Notes: generated from the sequence alone by a model not told the origin. Positions 1 through 8,030 are shown, counted from the stretch's first letter. The stretch: DNA of 64,000 nucleotides from Verrucomicrobiaceae bacterium (GCA_016713035.1 JADJPW010000002.1:868001-932000); one strand, 5' to 3'. Program-made: numbers and translations.

Positions 1-1
1 G

Positions 2-49
2 GCATGCGTCGCCCATATAGGCATTGAAGTGGTTTGCGAAACCACTTAG
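2..49 (+). CDS. C-terminal tail of a gene cut by the window start
   Basis: An open frame runs in from the window edge and ends at TAG 47-49, giving a tail that ends IGIEVVCETT. It lies 15 bases before the zinc-ribbon gene in the same direction, so the two may be co-transcribed. In several phyla a Nif3-like gene precedes this zinc-ribbon family, but 15 residues are too few to identify the product. A perfect 9-bp hairpin with a 3-base loop (27-47) overlaps the last codons; it has no T-run after it, so it is not a typical intrinsic terminator. Confidence 0.3.
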   Translation, partial: ACVAHIGIEVVCETT

Positions 50-64
50 AAGCATCTCACACAC

Positions 65-766
65 ATGCTCGAAGTCCTTACCCAGCTCCTCCAAGTCCAG
101 GAACGCGATCAGCGCATCCTGAAGTTCCAAAAAGACCTCAAAGACATCCCGCTCCAGCAGGCGCGGGCACGGACGCAGCTCGCAGGGGATCAGGCCGCCG
201 TCGAAAAGGCCACCCAGCAGATGAAGGAGATCGAAGTGAAGATCAAAAGCATCGAGCTCGACATCCAGACCCGGCAAAACACCATCAAGCGCCTCCAGGA
301 CCAGCAGTTCGAGACACGCAAGAACGACGAGTTTTCCGCCCTGGGCCATGAAATCGAGCGCTACAAGACGGATGTCACCAAGCTGGAAGATGGCGAGCTG
401 GAGCAGATGGAGGCACTGGAGACGGCCAAAGCCACCCTGAAGACCGCGCAGGCGAAACTGGCCGAGACACAGGCCCGCGTGGATGTGGAGATCAAGGCAC
501 TCGATGAACGCTCCGCAGCGGTGAAGGCCCGCGTGGATGAACTCCAGGCAGAGCGGGTCAAACTGGCCACCCCGGTCGATGCAGACATGATGGAGCTTTA
601 TACACGCATTTTCTCCAAGAAGTCCGACGCCGTGGTGGCGATGGAGGGCGGTGTCTGCCGCGGCTGCCATGTGAAGGTGGTCAGCAGCACTGTGCAGTCC
701 CTACGGCAGGCCACGGGCCTCACGCATTGCGATTCCTGCGGACGCATCCTTTATCTCGTCGAGTAA
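65..766 (+). CDS. Coiled-coil protein with C-terminal C4 zinc ribbon (DUF164/CdsZ type)
   Basis: The 233-residue product is almost entirely charged, heptad-like helix up to about residue 185 (long antiparallel coiled coil), followed by two CxxC pairs, CRGC and CDSC, that would bind one zinc ion. This arrangement and length match the widespread C4-type zinc-ribbon family (DUF164), which includes chlamydial CdsZ. The molecular role is poorly known; scaffold or nucleic-acid/protein binding functions have been proposed. It has no signal peptide and should be cytoplasmic. The start ATG at 65 follows directly on the upstream partial gene, and the LysM gene begins 21 bases downstream in the same direction. 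Confidence 0.85.
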   Translation: MLEVLTQLLQVQERDQRILKFQKDLKDIPLQQARARTQLAGDQAAVEKATQQMKEIEVKIKSIELDIQTRQNTIKRLQDQQFETRKNDEFSALGHEIERYKTDVTKLEDGELEQMEALETAKATLKTAQAKLAETQARVDVEIKALDERSAAVKARVDELQAERVKLATPVDADMMELYTRIFSKKSDAVVAMEGGVCRGCHVKVVSSTVQSLRQATGLTHCDSCGRILYLVE

Positions 767-787
767 ATCTACAGCCCAGCAGGCCGC

Positions 788-2320
788 ATGAAACACGCCG
801 CGTTCATTTTCACCCTCGGCATGACCGCCACGCTCGCGCAGCAGGTCACGCCACCGTCACTCATCGCGCCCACCATCGAGCCCGGTCTGGAGCAGGCCGT
901 GAAGTGGCTCTGGCAGCCAGAGGCCACGGATGCAGCCGGGTGGGGCCTGCCCATCGAGGTGAAGAAGCCAGAGCTGCCCCCGCAGTCCGCCATCCCAGCG
1001 CCCGCAGCCCCGACGACATCCCCCACCGCAGCCGTCAAGGCTCCAGAGCCCGTGAAAACCGCGCCAGCACAGGCGCTCGATCACACCATCGGCCGTGGTG
1101 AGACGCTGGGCCTCATCGCACGGCGCTACGTCGTCACGGTGGAGCAAATCAAGAAATTCAACAGCATGACGACGGACAAAATCCTCGTCGGCAAAAAGCT
1201 CCGCATCCCCGGCGTGGACGACATCAAGGCCATGACGCCGCCTCCACCGCCCCCACCGGCCAAAGAGGAGCCCAAAAGCGCTGAGGCCAAAAAGGAAGAA
1301 GCTCCACCGCCCCCACCGACAGAGAAGCCCAAGCGCAAAACGCGTGAGGAGCAGCTCGCTGAGCTGCTCATCTCTCACAAGCCGCGTCGCTCCATCGGGA
1401 CCTATGCGTGGGGGGCTGCATCGCTGGTGCGCACGCAGGTCTTTCTCGATCGGCAGGGCTACACCATCGGCCCGATCGACGGACAGCCGGGCCCGACTTA
1501 CAATGCGGCATTCACGGCCTTTGAAGCTGCGACACCGGGGCGGCTATTCACACCACAGGGCCAGCCTTCCGCCGAAATGCTCGCCATCGGCGGTGCCTAC
1601 ACCGAGTACACCCTGCGGGATGAAGACCTGCGCTGGATCTCGCCAGAGCCCGTGATCAGCACTGGCAAAAAAGATGCCGCTCCGCCCGTCACGCTGGAGT
1701 CGCTGACATCGCAGAGCTTCCTCGCTTACCGAAATGCGTGGGAGTTCGTCGCGGAGCGCTTCCACGCGTCCGAGTCCTTCCTCCGCCGGATCAATCCCGC
1801 TCTGAAGAATGCAGAGGCACCTGGCACCGTTTTCTTGGTGCCGAATGTGGAGCCGTTTGAGATCGAGAAGACAGCCAGAGGCACGGAACGGCCTGCTGCG
1901 GATGCCGCTGCGCCAGTGAAGGCCGTCATCGCTGGACTGAAGCGCCTCATCATCCGCCGTGGTGACGTGGTGGTCGCAAACATGCCCATCTCCGTTGCTC
2001 GGCCCGGCCTGCGAGGTCGTGGGGCCTGGGTGATCCTGGAGCACATCGACCGCCCGTGCCTCATTAGCAGCGGCAGTGACACGCTGACACTGAGCAGCCC
2101 CATCCGCCTGCCACAGGGGCCGAATAATCCGGTCGGCTTCGCGTGGGTCCATCTGGCAAAGGCCAGCGACTTGAAACCGCTGCCCTATGGTCTGCATGGC
2201 ACGAGCATCCCCGGCCACATGGCGAAGCAGGAGAGCATTGGCGGCTTCCGCCTCACGAACTGGGATCTGGCCCGTGCACTGCGCTTGCTGCCCGTGGGCA
2301 CCGAATTGGCGTGGGAATGA
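788..2320 (+). CDS. Secreted LysM protein with a degenerate L,D-transpeptidase (YkuD-like) domain
   Basis: A 510-residue protein with an N-terminal signal sequence (ending near residue 18), an Ala/Pro-rich linker, one LysM domain (about residues 98-141, starting HTIGRGETLGLIARRY) that should bind peptidoglycan, a second proline-rich linker with PPPPPP tracts, a middle region with possible peptidoglycan-binding character (about 195-250), and a C-terminal YkuD-like domain (about 380-510). The YkuD fold is recognisable from the HGTSIPG segment, the spacing to the active-site segment and the final PVGTELAW. The catalytic SHGC(I/V)R motif reads SIGGFR, so both the histidine and the nucleophilic cysteine are gone. 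It is probably a periplasmic wall-binding pseudoenzyme. Confidence is high for LysM and good for the dead YkuD call. Confidence 0.8.
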   Translation: MKHAAFIFTLGMTATLAQQVTPPSLIAPTIEPGLEQAVKWLWQPEATDAAGWGLPIEVKKPELPPQSAIPAPAAPTTSPTAAVKAPEPVKTAPAQALDHTIGRGETLGLIARRYVVTVEQIKKFNSMTTDKILVGKKLRIPGVDDIKAMTPPPPPPPAKEEPKSAEAKKEEAPPPPPTEKPKRKTREEQLAELLISHKPRRSIGTYAWGAASLVRTQVFLDRQGYTIGPIDGQPGPTYNAAFTAFEAATPGRLFTPQGQPSAEMLAIGGAYTEYTLRDEDLRWISPEPVISTGKKDAAPPVTLESLTSQSFLAYRNAWEFVAERFHASESFLRRINPALKNAEAPGTVFLVPNVEPFEIEKTARGTERPAADAAAPVKAVIAGLKRLIIRRGDVVVANMPISVARPGLRGRGAWVILEHIDRPCLISSGSDTLTLSSPIRLPQGPNNPVGFAWVHLAKASDLKPLPYGLHGTSIPGHMAKQESIGGFRLTNWDLARALRLLPVGTELAWE

Positions 2321-2357
2321 GCCATGAGCCACGGCGAGCGATTTTTTCTCCCCACCC

Positions 2358-2660
2358 ATGACGACCCCCCAACTCACTCAGCGAGTACGCGAAAAAGCGT
2401 GGATCGGAGACGCCGTGCTGGAGCTCTACGTGCGCTCCCACATCCTGCGTGAGCATGGTAAAGTGGATGCGGAGATGAAGACACGCTTCACCTGCAACCA
2501 ATTCCTCTCCTGCACGGGAAATCCGACCGAGGTCGAGGCGCAGATCGGTGTCCTCTATCAGCAGCAGGGCCTAGAAGCAGCCTTCTGCTGGATACGTGAG
2601 CATTTGGAGCCGCTCTTCATCAAGCAGGAGGCCAAGCGTGCCCGGCAGGGCAGGGGATGA
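2358..2660 (+). CDS. Small RNase III-domain protein (Mini-III-like)
   Basis: A 100-residue protein made of a single RNase III fold. The signature helix reads AWIGDAVLELYVR with the acidic residues Asp18 and Glu22, and the second acidic site is in TEVEAQIG (Glu60), matching metal-binding positions of RNase III/Mini-III enzymes. There is no double-stranded-RNA-binding domain, as in Mini-III, which in Firmicutes matures 23S rRNA; the substrate here is unknown. At 100 residues it is somewhat shorter than Mini-III (about 130-140). It is probably in one operon with the LysM gene 37 bases upstream. Confidence 0.75.
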   Translation: MTTPQLTQRVREKAWIGDAVLELYVRSHILREHGKVDAEMKTRFTCNQFLSCTGNPTEVEAQIGVLYQQQGLEAAFCWIREHLEPLFIKQEAKRARQGRG

Positions 2661-2689
2661 AGGTTTTGCTGATTTCGGGGCTTTTCGCC

Positions 2690-2762
2690 AAAGTGCTCAG
2701 TGCGGAGTGCTCAGTAGTCGAACGGCCGAAAATCCGACTGAGCACTGGGGACTGAGCACTTT
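2690..2762. repeat. 26-bp imperfect inverted repeat, hairpin element
   Basis: Arms at 2690-2715 and 2737-2762 are complementary except for a 3-base mismatch in the centre, and each arm holds two copies of AGTGCTCAGT, so the element is built from four copies of one decamer in mirror order. The loop is 21 bases. It lies between the RNase III-like gene and the sulfatase gene. There is no clear T-run, so it is more like a mobile REP/MITE-type hairpin than a standard terminator. Confidence 0.75.
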
Positions 2763-2814
2763 CACCCACGGCATGATTTGATCCGAGCGCACCAAACCTC
2801 TGACGGAAGGTTGG

Positions 2815-2843
2815 TTGACAGAGGGCGTATCCGCTTGAGTTAA
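2815..2843 (+). promoter_or_regulatory. Possible sigma-70 promoter of the sulfatase gene
   Basis: A perfect TTGACA (2815-2820) is followed after 17 bases by AGTTAA (2838-2843), a weak -10 match. The sulfatase ATG follows 10 bases later, which would leave a very short leader. It is supported by sequence match and spacing only. Confidence 0.3.
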
Positions 2844-2853
2844 AACCTGCCCC

Positions 2854-4851
2854 ATGCGCCTCCTTTTTGTATTCCTTCTTCTCACCGCTACGGCGCTACA
2901 TGCTGCCACCCGCAAGAAAAGCAGCCGTAGCAGCTCTGCCTCTGCCTACGGCAAGCCGAATGTGCTCTTTATCATCGCGGATGATCTGCGACTGCTGCCC
3001 CAGGCCAAGACGCCGAACATGGACCGTCTGGCGAAGCTGGGCATGCGCTTCACCAATGCGCACTGCAATTACGCCCTCTGCAATCCCTCCCGCGCTAGCT
3101 TGCTGACGGGCATGCTGCCCTCCAGCAGTGGCGTCTTTGGCAATGAGCAGGACTGGCGGCGCAGCGTGCAGCTCACCGGCAAGCCTACGATGCCAGAGCA
3201 CTTCAAAGCCAGTGGCTACATGACCGCTGCAGCTGGGAAAATTTTTCACGCCAACCATGGCGGGCCAGAAGGTCGGCTCGCAGGCTGGCACGGCGGTAGG
3301 CGCGGCTTTGAGCTCGATAGCGCCTGGGACCAGCGCTTTCCGCGTGCAGGCGTGCAGATCCCTGACCTACCCGTACACACCGGGCAGAACTTCAATGGCC
3401 TGAATATCTGGCACTGGGACTGGGGCCAAATCCCGGTCGAAGACGCCCAGACCGATGATGGCCAGTGCGTGGCCTACGCGGCGGACTTCCTCGGCAAAAA
3501 GCAGAAAAAGCCGTTTTTCTTCGCTCTAGGGCTCTACCGCCCGCATTCGCCCTGGTATGTGCCGCAGAAGTACTATGACCTCTTTCCGCTGGAGAGCATC
3601 ACCCTGCCCGAAGTGCGTGAAGATGACCTCAACGACGTGCCAGAGGCCGCCAAAGGCCATCTCAAAGGCGAAAATCACCACCAGATCATCACGAAAGCCG
3701 GTAAGTGGAAAGAAGCCGTGCGAGCCTACTTGGCCAATGTGGCCTTCTGCGATGCCATGCTCGGTCAAGTGCTCGATGCGCTCGAAAAAGGCCCACACTC
3801 CAAAAACACCGCCATCGTCTTCACCAGCGATCACGGCTGGTACTTTGGCGAAAAGCAAATGTGGCATAAAGGCAAGCTCTGGGAGGAAACCACCCACGTT
3901 CCGCTCACCATCGTCGCACCGAAAATCAGCCAACCTGATAGCGTCAGCGCCCAACCCGCATCCCTCGTCGATCTCTATCCCACACTCTGCGACATCACCG
4001 GCGTCAAGCCTCCCGCCCACCTCGATGGAACAAGCCTGAAGCCCCTCCTGGCTGATCCCACCGCTACGCGTGAAAAACCCGCCATCACCACCAGTGGCGG
4101 TGGCGAAAACGCCTCCTACGCCGCCCGGGATGCCCGCTGGCGCTACATCCGCTATGCAGACGGAAGTGAGGAACTCTATGATCATGAAACAGATCCTCAT
4201 GAGTGGACCAATCTCGCTGCGAAACCGGAGCTCGCTGCCGAAAAGACCCGCCTCGCCGCATCCTTCCCCCCGGAGTTCAAATCGGCCAGCCGCCCCGCTG
4301 CCGAGGTCAATGGTAAACTCAGCTCCGCTGGCAGTGTGGAGCTAGGGCTCCAGGCCGGAGATGAAATCGCCCCGCAGAATGCCCCGAAAATCCAAGAGCG
4401 CGGCATCTACATCAATGCTGCTTTTGAATACAACCCAGAGATCGACAGCGATAGCACGCTCCTTTCCCACGGAGATTCTCAGCTCGGCTACGTGCTCCAC
4501 CTCGTCGCTAGCAGGCCCACGCTCACCCTCTTTGTCGATGGGAAGGCGACCAGCATCGCCGCCGACACCCTGGAAGCTGGATCGGCCCAGATCCGCGCCC
4601 TCATCAGCAACAGTGGCTTCATGTCCATCGCGGTGCCTGGAAAGAGCGAAATCCTCGACCTCACGCCCTTCCCCGGCGGTTTTCCCGCAGAGCCCAAAGT
4701 CGGCCTCGTGGCCGGTCAGAGCTTTGGCATCCTCAATGCCAAAGATTACCCCAACAGCACCCCCTTCGATGGCAAAATGACCCGCATCAACGTCACCATC
4801 ATGCCGCCGAACGAAGTCGTCGCCAAGCCACTGCCCGTGAGCAATCCGTAG
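2854..4851 (+). CDS. Secreted formylglycine-dependent sulfatase (iduronate-2-sulfatase-like)
   Basis: A 665-residue type I sulfatase with an N-terminal signal peptide (cleavage near residue 18). The sulfatase core (about 33-470) opens with NVLFIIADDLR, where the Asp pair binds calcium; the active-site motif CNPSR (Cys76) is the C-x-P-S-R sequence that a formylglycine-generating enzyme oxidises; TSDHGWYFGE supplies further metal ligands. DDLR and the overall layout favour the iduronate-2-sulfatase-like subgroup. About 150 C-terminal residues after the core are not typical and could be a small beta-sandwich. The natural substrate is probably a sulfated polysaccharide, as is common in this phylum. 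No anaerobic or formylglycine maturase gene is in the window. Confidence 0.9.
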   Translation: MRLLFVFLLLTATALHAATRKKSSRSSSASAYGKPNVLFIIADDLRLLPQAKTPNMDRLAKLGMRFTNAHCNYALCNPSRASLLTGMLPSSSGVFGNEQDWRRSVQLTGKPTMPEHFKASGYMTAAAGKIFHANHGGPEGRLAGWHGGRRGFELDSAWDQRFPRAGVQIPDLPVHTGQNFNGLNIWHWDWGQIPVEDAQTDDGQCVAYAADFLGKKQKKPFFFALGLYRPHSPWYVPQKYYDLFPLESITLPEVREDDLNDVPEAAKGHLKGENHHQIITKAGKWKEAVRAYLANVAFCDAMLGQVLDALEKGPHSKNTAIVFTSDHGWYFGEKQMWHKGKLWEETTHVPLTIVAPKISQPDSVSAQPASLVDLYPTLCDITGVKPPAHLDGTSLKPLLADPTATREKPAITTSGGGENASYAARDARWRYIRYADGSEELYDHETDPHEWTNLAAKPELAAEKTRLAASFPPEFKSASRPAAEVNGKLSSAGSVELGLQAGDEIAPQNAPKIQERGIYINAAFEYNPEIDSDSTLLSHGDSQLGYVLHLVASRPTLTLFVDGKATSIAADTLEAGSAQIRALISNSGFMSIAVPGKSEILDLTPFPGGFPAEPKVGLVAGQSFGILNAKDYPNSTPFDGKMTRINVTIMPPNEVVAKPLPVSNP

Positions 4852-4860
4852 GCTCATCTC

Positions 4861-4938
4861 TTGCCCTTGCTCTCGCTCTTCATCTTTGATCTCGGCACGG
4901 CAGGAGAGAGTAAGATGAAGAGCAAGAGTGAGAGCAAG
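4861..4938. repeat. Inverted repeat between convergent genes (possible two-way terminator)
   Basis: Arms 4861-4886 and 4912-4938 are complementary with only a few gaps or mismatches, rich in CTTGCTCT/AGAGCAAG units, with a 25-base loop. It lies in the gap between the convergent sulfatase and rnhA genes and could end both transcripts, although there is no T-run. Confidence 0.6.
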
Positions 4939-4948
4939 ATGCAGCGGG

Positions 4949-5440
4949 TCACTCCTGAGCTTGGAACTCCTTCAGCGCCGCTGCGAGCTGCGCGGATGAG
5001 TGGCTCTCCTTCACCTTTGCGATGACTTCCTGCACCAGGGTGTCGCAGCGCTCATTCTCGCTGTGACCTGAGTGGCCCTTCACCCAATGCCAGCGGATGG
5101 TGTGACGAGCTGCTGCCTCATCGAGCAGACGCCAAAGATCTGCGTTTTTGACCGGCTTCTTCGCGGCGGTGCGCCAGCCATTGCGCTTCCAGCCTGCGAT
5201 CCAGGTCGTGATGCCATTGCGCACGTACTCACTGTCCGTGTGGAAATCGACTTCGCAGGGCTCCTTGAGCACATTGAGGGCCTCGATGGCCGCTTGGAGC
5301 TCCATGCGGTTGTTGGTGGTCGCGGGCACTCCGCCGGTGATTTCCTTCAAATGCCGACCATAGGCCAAAACAGCCGCCCAGCCGCCGGGGCCAGGATTTC
5401 CATGGCAACCGCCGTCGCTGTGAATGATGATTTTTTTCAT
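4949..5440 (-). CDS. rnhA: Ribonuclease HI
   Basis: A 163-residue type 1 RNase H that cuts the RNA strand of RNA-DNA hybrids. The metal-binding acidic residues are visible: Asp9 in HSDGG, Glu47 in NRMELQA, Asp69 in HTDSEYV and Asp133 in ERCDTL; His123 in KGHSG is the active-site loop residue. The basic handle typical of the E. coli type is partly present (GWKRNGWR). Length and order are normal. Its ATG overlaps the stop of the upstream DUF3817 gene by four bases, so the two form an operon. Confidence 0.95.
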   Translation of the reverse strand: MKKIIIHSDGGCHGNPGPGGWAAVLAYGRHLKEITGGVPATTNNRMELQAAIEALNVLKEPCEVDFHTDSEYVRNGITTWIAGWKRNGWRTAAKKPVKNADLWRLLDEAAARHTIRWHWVKGHSGHSENERCDTLVQEVIAKVKESHSSAQLAAALKEFQAQE

Positions 5441-5688
5441 GCCGCAGCCTCCTGCCAGCGCTGGAGCTGCCTATCGAGCCAAAACGGCAGCAGCGGAATC
5501 AAAGAGGCGATAAACAGCATCACCACCCGTGCGAACGGCCACCCCGCCATCTGCCAAGCCCGCACCAGCGTGATGCAAAAGACCACAAAAAGTAGTCCAT
5601 GGAGGCTACCGATGATCTTCACTGCCAGCGGCATGCCCCAGAGGTATTTCAGTGGCATCGCGATGCCAAGCAGCAGTAAATAAGACAC
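5437..5688 (-). CDS. DUF3817 family inner-membrane protein
   Basis: A small protein with two or three hydrophobic helices; the segment LLLLGIAMPLKYLWGMP is the hallmark of DUF3817. The start is uncertain: the first standard start codon is GTG at 5688, but the preceding codons in the same frame read RLTALAEAV, which fits the family's usual N-terminus, and the frame stays open to an in-frame TAG near 5760 without any ATG. A rare ATT start at 5724 would restore the expected length. Function is unknown. It overlaps rnhA by four bases (ATGA). Confidence 0.7.
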   Translation of the reverse strand: MSYLLLLGIAMPLKYLWGMPLAVKIIGSLHGLLFVVFCITLVRAWQMAGWPFARVVMLFIASLIPLLPFWLDRQLQRWQEAAA

Positions 5689-5738
5689 CGCCTCCGCTAG
5701 GGCGGTGAGGCGGAAATGATGAATAGCGAGTCTCGCAG

Positions 5739-5776
5739 GAGATATGAGGCATCGTCGCGCCTATACCTCACATCTC
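5739..5776. repeat. Short inverted repeat in the leader of the amidohydrolase operon
   Basis: Arms 5739-5749 and 5766-5776 pair at 10 of 11 positions around a 16-base loop. It lies in the 203-base divergent gap between the DUF3817 gene and the amidohydrolase pair, about 45 bases before a terminator-like hairpin. Confidence 0.45.
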
Positions 5777-5820
5777 GCGACTTTGTGAAATGGAATAATG
5801 AGCCGACTCATTCTCGTCCG

Positions 5821-5844
5821 TTCGCCTTCTCGGCGAAGTTTTTT
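5821..5844 (+). terminator. Intrinsic terminator-like hairpin in a 5' leader
   Basis: TTCGCC (5821-5826) pairs with GGCGAA (5832-5837) across a 5-base loop and is followed by G and six T residues. It reads in the plus direction only 47 bases before the amidohydrolase ATG, with no plus-strand gene just upstream, so it could be an attenuator rather than the end of a transcript. Confidence 0.55.
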
Positions 5845-5891
5845 GGGAGGGCTCGGAGAATTCGTGTCCAACGGGCGTTTGATGGAGTGAA

Positions 5892-6695
5892 ATGGCCTCT
5901 TCGTTATCTTTTCACATCTGGGATCTTCATTGCCACCTCTCCGGGGTGCCGGGACTGACGCCGGAGGAGAGGCTAGGTCAGCTACTGCGGTATGCGGATC
6001 GCATGGGCATCGAGCGGCTGTGCGTGTACATGGGGATGAAGTGGTCGCGTGATCCTGGACCCGAGGATCTGCGCCGCCAAAATGATGAGGTGCTGCGTGC
6101 CATCGCGAAATATCCGGATCGTGCCTTCGGCTTTGTGACGCTGAACCCAAAGCATGTGGAGGCGAGCCTAGCGGAGATCGAGCGCTGCGTGGCGAAAGGC
6201 CCGATGCTGGGTGTGAAGCTGTGGGTGGCAGAGAAATGCTCGCACGAGAATCTCGATCCTCTCATTCGCCGTGCGGCGGATCTGCATGCGGTGATATTTC
6301 AACACACCTGGTTCAAGACCGGTGGGAACGATGCCGGGGAGTCCACGCCAGAGGATCTCGTGGCGCTGGCACGGCGCTTCCCCGATGTGAAGATCATCTG
6401 CGGCCACACGGGAGGGAACTGGGAGCTGGGAATCCGGGCGATCCGCGATCAGAAGAACCTCTTCGCGGACTTGGCTGGCAGTGACCCCTGTGCCGGCTAC
6501 ACGGAGATGGCTGTGCGGGAGCTGGGGGCTGAACGTGTGATCTACGGGAGCGACTGCGGGGGGCGTAGTTTTGCCAGTCAGCTCGCGAAAGTGCATGGTG
6601 CGGCGATTTCGGATGTGCAGAAGCAACAAATCTTCCGCGAGACGCTACGCGGCCTGATGCAGCCCATTTTGAAGGCGAAAAGGATCGACGCATAA
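5892..6695 (+). CDS. Amidohydrolase (Amidohydrolase_2 / PF04909 type)
   Basis: A 267-residue TIM-barrel metal-dependent hydrolase without signal peptide. The metal-site residues are all in place: His13 and His15 in DLHCH, His138 in FQHTW, His172 in CGHTGG and Asp221 in GSDCGG. Members of this family hydrolyse or decarboxylate small cyclic or aromatic substrates; the substrate is not evident. The gene is followed after 18 bases by a secreted paralogue that has lost the metal ligands, so they are likely co-transcribed. Its 5' region contains an inverted repeat and a terminator-like hairpin, suggesting regulated read-through. Confidence 0.85.
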   Translation: MASSLSFHIWDLHCHLSGVPGLTPEERLGQLLRYADRMGIERLCVYMGMKWSRDPGPEDLRRQNDEVLRAIAKYPDRAFGFVTLNPKHVEASLAEIERCVAKGPMLGVKLWVAEKCSHENLDPLIRRAADLHAVIFQHTWFKTGGNDAGESTPEDLVALARRFPDVKIICGHTGGNWELGIRAIRDQKNLFADLAGSDPCAGYTEMAVRELGAERVIYGSDCGGRSFASQLAKVHGAAISDVQKQQIFRETLRGLMQPILKAKRIDA

Positions 6696-6713
6696 CCCCT
6701 ATCTCACTCCACC

Positions 6714-7538
6714 ATGAATCGACGGCATTTCATCGCGACGACGACAACGCTCCTAGCTGCCCCAGCGCTGCAAATCCATGCAGAGGAGCCTCAGGCCATG
6801 CTGGATGTGAACTTCTCCCTGGGTGAGTGGCCGACGCGGGATGTGCCTGCGGTGGATGTGGCCGGCCTGCGCCGCCGTGGGATATCGCATGCGATCACGG
6901 GCTCACTGGAGGCTGTGCTGCATCGCGATCTAGCTGCGGTGAATGAGCGGCTGGCAACGGCCTGTGCTGCCTCTGGAGGAGTGCTACTTCCCGCAGGCTG
7001 CCTGAATCCGCTCCTGCCGGCCTGGCAGGAAGATCTGCGGCGCTGTGTGGAGGAGCATGGGATGAAGGTACTTCGGCTGCTACCGGCTTGCCATGGCTAC
7101 ACACTGGAGAGCCCAGTTTTCCGAGAGTGTCTGGATGCCGTGACAAAATGTGGTCTGGCACTACAGATCGTGGCGCAGATGGAGGATGTGCGGACGCAGA
7201 ATCCACTCCTGCGGATGCCCCCAGTCGATCTGAAGCCGCTGCCAGCACTGCTGAAAGCCACCCCGCAGGCCCGAGTGATGGTGCTCAATGCCAATTCTGC
7301 GATAATCACCACGGCGCTACGAGGCTGCAACTCGCTGTGGTTAGATTGTGCGATGATCGAGGGAGTCGGTGGGCTGGAAAATACCCTCCAGATCTGGCCA
7401 GTGGATAAACTTTGCCTGGGCACGCATGCGCCGTTTTTTTACCCAGAGGCCGCTTTGCTAAAAATGCAGGAATCAGGCCTCTCGGGCGAAAAAGCGGCTC
7501 AGATAGCGGAGAGAAATGCGCGGGCGTTTTTGGGCTAA
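6714..7538 (+). CDS. Exported amidohydrolase-like protein lacking the metal site
   Basis: A 274-residue protein starting MNRRHFIATT, a twin-arginine-like signal sequence ending near residue 23 (HAEEP). The remainder follows the same barrel plan as the upstream amidohydrolase: LDVNFSLGEWP corresponds to its DLHCHLSG segment, VLNANSA to CGHTGG and LGTHAPFF to GSDCGG. All metal-binding His/Asp positions are replaced, so hydrolase activity is unlikely. It may bind a ligand or be a non-catalytic partner. Homology to the neighbour is inferred by eye from segment order and lengths. Confidence 0.65.
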   Translation: MNRRHFIATTTTLLAAPALQIHAEEPQAMLDVNFSLGEWPTRDVPAVDVAGLRRRGISHAITGSLEAVLHRDLAAVNERLATACAASGGVLLPAGCLNPLLPAWQEDLRRCVEEHGMKVLRLLPACHGYTLESPVFRECLDAVTKCGLALQIVAQMEDVRTQNPLLRMPPVDLKPLPALLKATPQARVMVLNANSAIITTALRGCNSLWLDCAMIEGVGGLENTLQIWPVDKLCLGTHAPFFYPEAALLKMQESGLSGEKAAQIAERNARAFLG

Positions 7539-7553
7539 ATCAGCCACTTTTCT

Positions 7554-8030
7554 TCAACGGGGGACGGGCGAAGTGTCGATACCCGCGACGATGGAGGGGT
7601 AATTGGTGAGCTGGATGAGCGGGATGCCGTAACGCCCAGCGATAGCATCAGCCTCGGACTCTGGGTAGTCATCACGGTAATAGACCTCCTTGACGCCATA
7701 GGCGCAGAGCATCTGCATGCAACTGGTGCAGGGCTTGGTCGTGCAGGCGACGAGCTTCACATTTCCCCGTGTAAAAAGGCTGCACAGATTCACCTCTGCA
7801 TGAAGCATGAATTTGCGCCGTGCATCACGGTCCTGCCAAAAAGCCTCATCCGCGTCGTAACCCGGCGCAAGGCCATTGTAGGCTGTGCCGATGACGCGAT
7901 TTGCGAAATCGAAGGCTACCGCCCCAACCTTGCGAAAAGGATCTTCAGATCGCAGACTCGCGACATGGGCCAATGCCATTGCATACTCAGGGATGGCGAT
8001 ACGTGAGGGAGTGGGAGCGGGAATAGGCAT
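7554..8030 (-). CDS. Cytidine/dCMP deaminase family protein (ComEB-like)
   Basis: A 158-residue zinc deaminase. The zinc and catalytic motifs are clear: LHAEVN (His ligand and catalytic Glu) and PCTSCMQML (two Cys ligands). The overall pattern with SEDPFRKVGAV near the N-terminus resembles dCMP deaminases, which make dUMP for thymidylate synthesis; thyA also lies in this window at 38.3 kb. A related nucleotide deaminase specificity cannot be excluded. It is convergent with the amidohydrolase pair, with a 15-base gap. Confidence 0.85.
   Translation of the reverse strand: MPIPAPTPSRIAIPEYAMALAHVASLRSEDPFRKVGAVAFDFANRVIGTAYNGLAPGYDADEAFWQDRDARRKFMLHAEVNLCSLFTRGNVKLVACTTKPCTSCMQMLCAYGVKEVYYRDDYPESEADAIAGRYGIPLIQLTNYPSIVAGIDTSPVPR

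Noticed and set aside
27..47. Hairpin at the window start as a terminator
   Set aside because: It overlaps coding sequence and has no T-run.
5716..5958. 80-codon plus-strand open frame in the divergent gap
   Set aside because: It overlaps the terminator-like hairpin and the start of the amidohydrolase gene; no protein-like pattern.
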